From Stenotrophomonas bentonitica (GTDB lineage: Bacteria; Pseudomonadota; Gammaproteobacteria; Xanthomonadales; Xanthomonadaceae), in assembly GCF_002887735.1 (NCBI RefSeq), contig NZ_PKQP01000004.1, positions 1-64,000 of the forward strand: a DNA stretch of 64,000 nt, in the 5' to 3' direction. Both the position numbers and the translations under genes were made by a program. Positions 55,764 to 64,000 of this stretch are shown here, piece after piece. The notes under the pieces were generated by a model, which worked only from the letters and a program-made list of their open reading frames with translations, was not told where the DNA came from and did no database searches. Positions within the stretch are counted from its first letter, which is position 1, and the number at the start of each line of letters is the position of its first letter.

Positions 55764-55779
55764 GGTTCCACGTGGAACC
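55764..55779. promoter_or_regulatory. parS: parS-like site 1
   Basis: GGTTCCACGTGGAACC, a perfect 16-bp palindrome differing from the TGTTCCACGTGGAACA type of parS only at the two outermost bases. It lies 11 bases after the dnaN stop. ParB binding is inferred. Confidence 0.75.
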
Positions 55780-55793
55780 GAGTTGTTTGAGAG

Positions 55794-55818
55794 GCCCGGC
55801 ACTGCCGGGTTTCTTTTT
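55794..55818 (+). terminator. dnaN terminator
   Basis: CCCGGC (55795-55800), a three-base loop and GCCGGG (55804-55809), followed by TTTCTTTTT. It lies about 40 bp after the dnaN stop, so recF, over 1 kb away, probably has its own promoter. Confidence 0.85.
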
Positions 55819-55833
55819 GGGCTCAAGAAGCGA

Positions 55834-55849
55834 TGTTCCACGTGGAGCA
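55834..55849. promoter_or_regulatory. parS: parS-like site 2
   Basis: TGTTCCACGTGGAGCA, one base away from the full palindrome TGTTCCACGTGGAACA. It follows the dnaN terminator. Confidence 0.75.
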
Positions 55850-56210
55850 TCGTCGTAGCGTTGAACCTTTGGAGATGCTTGGTTCGTCTGCCCGTCTGCT
55901 TGCCTGACCGGGTATCCGCACACGCAGGCCTGCTGCATGGGTAGGCGGTGAACGCCGATGTCCATGGTTACCGGCCACGTGGACCAAGCTCGCCACCGGT
56001 ACACGCGATTCGCATCCCCGCTGCGCTCACAAACCAGTGGCGGTCTTGCGATGGGGTGATCGTTCTCGAACGCAGGTGCAAAAGTGGCTCGGTAGCGCCG
56101 CCCGCCGCCAATCTCGCGAATCCTGTTAAGCCGCCACTGCGAGCCAGGACAGATTTCTCTTCCGATCTGGAGCGCCGCGACGAGCCGGCTTTCCGCCGCT
56201 GAATCACAGC

Positions 56211-56428
56211 TCTATGCTTTTAAAAACTGTATATAAATCTAAAGCTAGGTGGTGGTGGTAGGGCCAGATTTGGTTGAAAAGTAGGTTAAGTGGTTGGTTG
56301 CAAAGGGAATTAGGGCCTCGAAACCCCCGGTAAAACAGGGCCTGAGCCTGGGGGTGATCCTGTGGATATCTTTAAGGCCTGTTCCAGGGCCTCTTTTTAT
56401 CCACAGATTGCCCTTAGGTTGTGCATAA
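56211..56428 (-). other. oriC-like module B, inverted copy of module A
   Basis: Read on the minus strand, this AT-rich segment carries TTATGCACA (56428-56420), TGTGGATAA (56405-56397), a hairpin GAGGCCC...AGGCCT, ATATCCACA (56369-56361), the shared GGGTTTCGAG, then TCTGGCCCTACCACCACC (starting 56268), AGCTTTAGATTTAT and AAAGCATAG (56220-56212). Every block has a counterpart in module A in the same order: TGTGGAT-to-TCTGGCCC spacing is 137 versus 136 bases, and TCTGGCCC-to-AAAGCATAG end is 56 versus 57. It lies in the dnaN-recF gap, facing module A across dnaN. Confidence 0.8.
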
Positions 56429-56674
56429 CTCATACATGGGGGATGTGGACAGTCTCGTTTGGGTCTGCGCGAGCGTCCTTCATTTCTGACGGGGTGCGCT
56501 TCGGCGACGCGCGCAGAATTCAAACAATCCCGCTCGGACGTACTGATCGGGCTGCTGGGCGCCCTGGAAAACGCCGCGGATTTCTTGAAATCTGCAGCAC
56601 CATGGGCCTGGACGAGCCTCAGAATTAAAGAAATTGAGCGCGTTCTTGAGCCTCCGGGTGGAGGTCGACGGGCA

Positions 56675-56690
56675 TGTTCCACGTGGCACG
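56675..56690. promoter_or_regulatory. parS-like site 3 (degenerate)
   Basis: TGTTCCACGTGGCACG: the left half is perfect, while the right half departs at two positions. It is the weakest of the group together with the site at 56850. Confidence 0.5.
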
Positions 56691-56849
56691 GCACGCCTGA
56701 GTGAGTCCCCTACGCCGCCTCGTCCGCCTTGCACTGCCCTGCTCCACATCGGGCAGTGGGGTTCGCCATCGTCCGCCGGGGCCCGGCACTTCCTAACGCG
56801 GGTGGGTGAAACGCCGGGGACTGTACGGCGGCGCACTTCCAGGGCTGCT

Positions 56850-56865
56850 TGCACCACGTGGAACC
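56850..56865. promoter_or_regulatory. parS-like site 4 (degenerate)
   Basis: TGCACCACGTGGAACC: the right half is nearly perfect and the left half has two changes. It lies 70 bp before the recF start. Confidence 0.5.
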
Positions 56866-56934
56866 AGGGCAATGCAGTAAGCTGATCGATTCCCCGCTAC
56901 CCCTCTGCCGCCCGGCGCGGCGTCGATCTTCCGC

Positions 56935-60605
<3,671 letters not shown>

Positions 60606-60611
60606 CACAAT

Positions 60612-60657
60612 CGGGGCAAGGCCGGCCGGGGGCGACCCTGGCCGGCCATCGCCCCCC
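60612..60657 (+). terminator. Long imperfect hairpin between gyrB and the CPBP protease gene
   Basis: CGGGGCAAGGCCGGCC and GGCCGGCCATCGCCCCCCG can fold into a very GC-rich stem seven bases after the gyrB stop. There is no T run, so its role as terminator or attenuator is uncertain. Confidence 0.35.
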
Positions 60658-60672
60658 GATGCCAGGAATCCG

Positions 60673-61524
60673 ATGTCCGTTACCCCCCCGGCGTCCATGA
60701 CGCCTCCGCTGCCTCCCGCTGTTCCACCATCACCGCGCAGGCCGGGTTCTCCGCTTGCAGGGTTCTTCATCGATCTGGGCATCGGCGTGGCGGTGCTGCT
60801 CTCGCTCAGTCTGATCAGCGGTTTGGCCTGGGGGCTCTACCGCGGTGCGATCGTCGGTTACCAGGCGGCGCGCGACGGTGCGGATGCGTCCGCCGTCGCA
60901 GGTCTTGCCCAGCAGCTCGGACAACCCGGTGCCCTCGCCCAGATCCTGATGGCGCTGGTCGCCACCGGTGGCGCGGCACTGGTGCTGTATTTCTTCCGTC
61001 GTCGGGCCACGCCCGCCGAACGGGCGCTGTCGTTCCAGGCCGCCCGTCGCCCTTCCATCTGGGGGTGGACACTGCTGGTCGCCACCGGGGTGATCGTCGG
61101 CAGCAATCTGATCGCGTGGCTGGCCAAACAGGGCGGTATCGAGCCGGTGCCGACCAACCTGGCGCTGATGGAACAGGCGATGACGCGCTTCCCCTGGTTC
61201 CTGGCGCTGTTTGCCGTGGTGCTTGCTCCGGCCTATGAGGAACTGCTGTTCCGCCGGGTGCTGTTCGGTCGCCTGTGGCAGGCCGGCCGGCCGCTGCTGG
61301 GCATGTTGCTGAGCAGCCTGGCCTTCGCCCTGGTGCATGAAATTCCCGGTACCAGCGCCAACGGCCCATGGGAAATCGCCCAGCTGTGGCTGGTCTATGG
61401 CGGCATGGGCGCCGCCTTCGCCTGGCTCTACCAGCGCACCGGCACCTTGTGGGCGCCGATCGCCGCGCATGCGTTGAACAACGGCATTGCCCTGGCCGCC
61501 CTGATGTTCCTGGGCATCCAATAA
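60673..61524 (+). CDS. CPBP-family intramembrane metalloprotease
   Basis: A 283-residue protein with about seven membrane segments and the CAAX-protease/bacteriocin-processing (Abi) motifs: PAYEELLFRRVLFGRLW (EExxxR), LAFALVHE (FxxxH) and HALNNGIALAAL (HxxxN). Bacterial members process or confer immunity to peptides, but most functions are unknown. It begins with a Pro-rich cytoplasmic segment (PPASMTPPLPPAVPPSPRRP). Confidence 0.9.
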   Translation: MSVTPPASMTPPLPPAVPPSPRRPGSPLAGFFIDLGIGVAVLLSLSLISGLAWGLYRGAIVGYQAARDGADASAVAGLAQQLGQPGALAQILMALVATGGAALVLYFFRRRATPAERALSFQAARRPSIWGWTLLVATGVIVGSNLIAWLAKQGGIEPVPTNLALMEQAMTRFPWFLALFAVVLAPAYEELLFRRVLFGRLWQAGRPLLGMLLSSLAFALVHEIPGTSANGPWEIAQLWLVYGGMGAAFAWLYQRTGTLWAPIAAHALNNGIALAALMFLGIQ

Positions 61525-61595
61525 CGACCATGCGGCTTGACGAAAATTTACGTCGCCACGTTCCACACTGCGCATATGAACACGGGGGATCGCAC

Positions 61596-62402
61596 ATGAA
61601 ACCAGTGCTGTTGGGAATTGCCATCGCCATGCTGGTGAGCGCGTGCGCCACCACCACCTCACCCACCGGCCGCCGCCAGATGGTGGGCGGGGTATCGCAG
61701 GCCGAGCTGGACCAGCTGGGCGCGCAGGCGTTTACCGAGACCAAGTCCAAAGGTACGTTGAGCACCGACCCGAAGCAGAACGCCTACGTCCAGTGCGTGG
61801 TGAATGCGCTGGTCGCTGAGCTTCCCGCACAGTACCGTGGCGTACGGTGGGAGACGGCTCTGATGGTCGACAAGGAACCCAACGCGTTCGCTTTGCCCGG
61901 CGGCAAGGTCGGGGTCAATACCGGCATCTTCACCGTCGCCAAGAACCAGGATCAGCTGGCCGCCGTCATCGGCCACGAGATCGGGCACGTGATCTCCCGC
62001 CACCACGAAGAACGCATCACGCGCCAGATGGGTGCGCAGACCGGGCTGTCGGTCCTCGGCGCGCTGGCAGGCGCGGCCTACGGCGAGGGCGCGGCCAGTA
62101 CCGTCAGCCAGCTCGGCGGCGCCGGTGCCCAGGCGGCCTTCCTCCTGCCAGGCTCGCGGACCCAGGAAAGCGAGGCCGATATCGTCGGCCAGCGCCTGAT
62201 GGCCGAGGCCGGTTTCAACCCGGCCCAAGCGGTCGATCTGTGGCAGAACATGATGGCTGCCAGCGGCGGCCGGTCACCGCAGTGGCTGTCCACCCACCCC
62301 GATCCGGCCAACCGCATCCGGGAATTGCAGCGAGACGCGCCCTCCCTGAGTGGTGTATACCAACAAGCCCAGGCGGACGGGCGTCGTCCGAAGTGTGGCT
62401 GA
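61596..62402 (+). CDS. Lipoprotein M48-family metalloprotease (LoiP/BepA-like)
   Basis: A 268-residue lipoprotein: lipobox LVSAC (Cys17), then the M48 zinc site AAVIGHEIGHVISRHHEE and the third ligand in ESEADIVGQRLM. STHPDPANRIRELQ is the conserved C-terminal motif of periplasmic M48 peptidases that monitor outer-membrane protein quality. GGGGGA precedes the ATG at 61596. Confidence 0.93.
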   Translation: MKPVLLGIAIAMLVSACATTTSPTGRRQMVGGVSQAELDQLGAQAFTETKSKGTLSTDPKQNAYVQCVVNALVAELPAQYRGVRWETALMVDKEPNAFALPGGKVGVNTGIFTVAKNQDQLAAVIGHEIGHVISRHHEERITRQMGAQTGLSVLGALAGAAYGEGAASTVSQLGGAGAQAAFLLPGSRTQESEADIVGQRLMAEAGFNPAQAVDLWQNMMAASGGRSPQWLSTHPDPANRIRELQRDAPSLSGVYQQAQADGRRPKCG

Positions 62403-62544
62403 CGCGCCCGTATGCGACCAAAAGATGCTGTATTGCAGCATCGGAAACGATTTCTCACGCCATCAGTTTCTGATACGTTTGGCGGCTCAGATTTTTCTGA
62501 CAGTCCGTTTTGATGCCGCTGCGGCGGTTCGATCGAGGTGAAAG

Positions 62545-63741
62545 ATGATTTTCAGCAACCACAAGCAAGCCGTCCTTTCCGTCCTCATCGCGACCGCTGT
62601 AAGTGGCGCCATGATCACCGATGCCTTCGCCCAGGCCCGCTCGTCGGAGCGTGGCGCGCGTGGTGGGAAGAAGCAGGCCAAGGCCGAAGTGCTCTACCCG
62701 AACGCGACCCGCCAGGAGCCGGAGCAGAAGTCCTCGGCCAAGGTCGGCCCGAAGCTGCAGAAAATGATTGACAGCTACAACGACCAGAAGTTCCCGGAGA
62801 CGCGCGCGCAGGCCGACGAAATCCTGGCCAATCCCGCCGCCAACACCTACGACAAGTCGCTCGCCGCGCAGCTCGCCTCGCAGGCGGCCTACCAGCTGGA
62901 CGACGTCGCCTCGGCCAAGAAGTACCTCGAGCAGGTGCTGCAGCTCGGCGGCCTGGACAACAACGGCCATTACCAGTCGATGCTGATGCTGGGTCAGCTG
63001 CAGCTGCAGGACGACCAGATCAACGAAGGCCTGGCGACCTTGGACAAGTACTTCGCCGAGACCAAGTCGAACAAGCCCGAAGAGCTGATCGCCAAGGGCC
63101 AGGCGCTGTACCAGGCCGAGCGCTATGCCGAGGCCATCCCGGTGCTGCAGCAGGCCATCGCCGGCTCGCCCGAGCCGAAGGACAACTGGAACCAGTTGCT
63201 GATGGCCGCCATGGCCGAAGCCGGCCAGACCGGCGAAGCGGTCAAGCAGGCTGAAACGCTGGCTGCCAAGAACCCGAACGACAAGAAGGCCCAGCTGAAC
63301 CTGGCCAGCATGTACATGCAGGCCGACCAGATGGACAAGGCCGGCGCGGTCATGGCCAAGCTGTACGCAGCCGGCCAGCTGACCGACGAGCGCGAGTACA
63401 AGCAGCTGTACTCGATCTACGCCAACAGCGAGAACAAAGAAAAGGACGTCATTGCCGTTATCAATGATGGCCTGCAGAAAAACATCCTGAAGCCGGATTA
63501 TCAGGTATACCTGGCACTGGCCCAGGCGTACTACTACTCCGAGCCGCAGCAGGCGGACAAGGCGATCGAGGCGTGGCAGAAGGCTGCCCCGCTTTCCAAG
63601 GATGGCGAGACCTACCTGAATCTGGCACGCGTGCTGCATTCGGAAGGTCGCATTCCGGAGGCCAAGCAGGCCGCCCAGCAAGCGCTGGCGAAGGGTGTGA
63701 AGAACCAGGCGGATGCGAAGAAAATCATCAACCTGAAGTAA
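62545..63741 (+). CDS. Exported TPR-repeat protein upstream of tonB
   Basis: A 398-residue protein with a signal peptide (AVLSVLIATAVSGAMITDAFA) and a series of TPR-like helical pairs from about residue 70 on (KSLAAQLASQAAYQLDDVASAKKYLEQVLQL; LIAKGQALYQAERYAEAIPVLQQAI; AEAIPVL... YLNLARVLHSEGRIPEAKQAA). It probably works as a periplasmic scaffold. It is encoded 146 bp before tonB in the same direction, so a part in TonB-dependent uptake is an inference. GAGG precedes the ATG. Confidence 0.85.
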   Translation: MIFSNHKQAVLSVLIATAVSGAMITDAFAQARSSERGARGGKKQAKAEVLYPNATRQEPEQKSSAKVGPKLQKMIDSYNDQKFPETRAQADEILANPAANTYDKSLAAQLASQAAYQLDDVASAKKYLEQVLQLGGLDNNGHYQSMLMLGQLQLQDDQINEGLATLDKYFAETKSNKPEELIAKGQALYQAERYAEAIPVLQQAIAGSPEPKDNWNQLLMAAMAEAGQTGEAVKQAETLAAKNPNDKKAQLNLASMYMQADQMDKAGAVMAKLYAAGQLTDEREYKQLYSIYANSENKEKDVIAVINDGLQKNILKPDYQVYLALAQAYYYSEPQQADKAIEAWQKAAPLSKDGETYLNLARVLHSEGRIPEAKQAAQQALAKGVKNQADAKKIINLK

Positions 63742-63887
63742 GTAGGAATAACGCCTGAATGCCTGCACAAGTGATGCGCAGGCGCTCAGGATTGGTATAA
63801 GCTTGGAGGTTCCTGCGGTGTCATGCACCGCTGATCATGGGCTACCTGTCCCCGGGTATCCCGGCCCCACTAATGAGCTCTTGGCGC

Positions 63888-64000
63888 ATGACGGAACAAC
63901 TAGTCGTTCACAGGTACGAACAACGCGATGACACCGGCCTCTCCTGGCCGCGTATCGTGGGTATCGCTTTTGTAATCGCACTGCATCTCGCCGCCTTCAT
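63888..64000 (+). CDS. tonB: TonB-family energy transducer, 5' end only
   Basis: A frame starting ATG at 63888 and open to the window edge (about 37 residues): MTEQLVVHRYEQRDDTGLSW, then PRIVGIAFVIALHLAAF. A short cytoplasmic segment followed by one hydrophobic helix containing the conserved S/H-type TonB anchor (HLAAF) fits TonB of Xanthomonadaceae, where exbB-exbD usually follow. The rest is outside the window. Confidence 0.7.
   Translation, partial: MTEQLVVHRYEQRDDTGLSWPRIVGIAFVIALHLAAF

Larger units (their letters stand above)
55753..56934. other. 1.18-kb non-coding dnaN-recF region
   Basis: No frame here looks like a protein; the few of 80-150 codons are Arg-rich shadows on both strands. 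The region holds four parS-like sites, the dnaN terminator, the inverted oriC-like module B (56211-56428) and GC-rich flanks (55850-56200 and 56441-56930) in which I see nothing identifiable. The size and content suggest a structural role in replication and segregation rather than a lost gene. Confidence 0.7.

Noticed and set aside
55948..56885. Several open frames of 80-150 codons in the dnaN-recF gap
   Set aside because: They overlap on both strands, lack ribosome binding sites and recognisable domains, and cross the parS-like and origin-like elements.

Overview
The window comes from a high-GC gammaproteobacterium of the Xanthomonadaceae/Lysobacteraceae, most likely Stenotrophomonas. This is an inference from three things: the origin gene order (mnmE, yidC, rnpA, rpmH facing away from dnaA, dnaN, recF, gyrB), short palindromic repeats containing GTAGAGCCACGC that resemble the SMAG/REP families of Stenotrophomonas, and the gene families present. 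Nearly all DNA is coding and there are no insertion sequences, phages or CRISPR arrays.

Layout. Bases 1-282 hold two tandem leftward promoters like those of an rRNA operon. Bases 283-14110: a BenE-type transporter, a lytic transglycosylase fused to a sugar-phosphate mutarotase, ergothioneine genes egtB-egtD, ychJ, a TSUP permease, a three-gene SMC operon of the Wadjet/Mks type (jetA-jetB-jetC, no jetD) and folE. Bases 14270-19439: a MarR regulator and a four-gene AaeXAB-like aromatic-acid efflux system with its own outer-membrane channel. Bases 19934-28811: recC-recB-recD, translationally coupled. Bases 29027-33178: the phospholipid transport operon mlaFEDCB-mlaA. Bases 33235-44214: glutathione peroxidase, rmuC, oxidoreductases with LysR regulators, a LysE exporter, an amino-acid permease and a dipeptidase. 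Bases 44333-48985: rlmI, a terC gene behind a yybP-ykoY (Mn2+) riboswitch, a rhomboid protease and a glycerophosphodiesterase.

Bases 49057-60605 are the replication-origin region: mnmE, yidC, rnpA and rpmH on the minus strand, then dnaA, dnaN, recF and gyrB on the plus strand. The dnaA-dnaN gap is an oriC with DnaA boxes. A second, inverted, collinear copy of this ~195-bp origin module lies in the 1.2-kb non-coding gap between dnaN and recF, so dnaN is flanked by two facing origin modules. Six parS-like sites lie between dnaN and the end of recF. Bases 60673-64000: two membrane or envelope proteases, a TPR protein and the start of tonB.

The points most worth a second look are the inverted double origin, the nuclease-less JetABC with a histone-H1-like tail on JetC, the apparent frameshifting deletion in rnpA, and the transglycosylase-mutarotase fusion.
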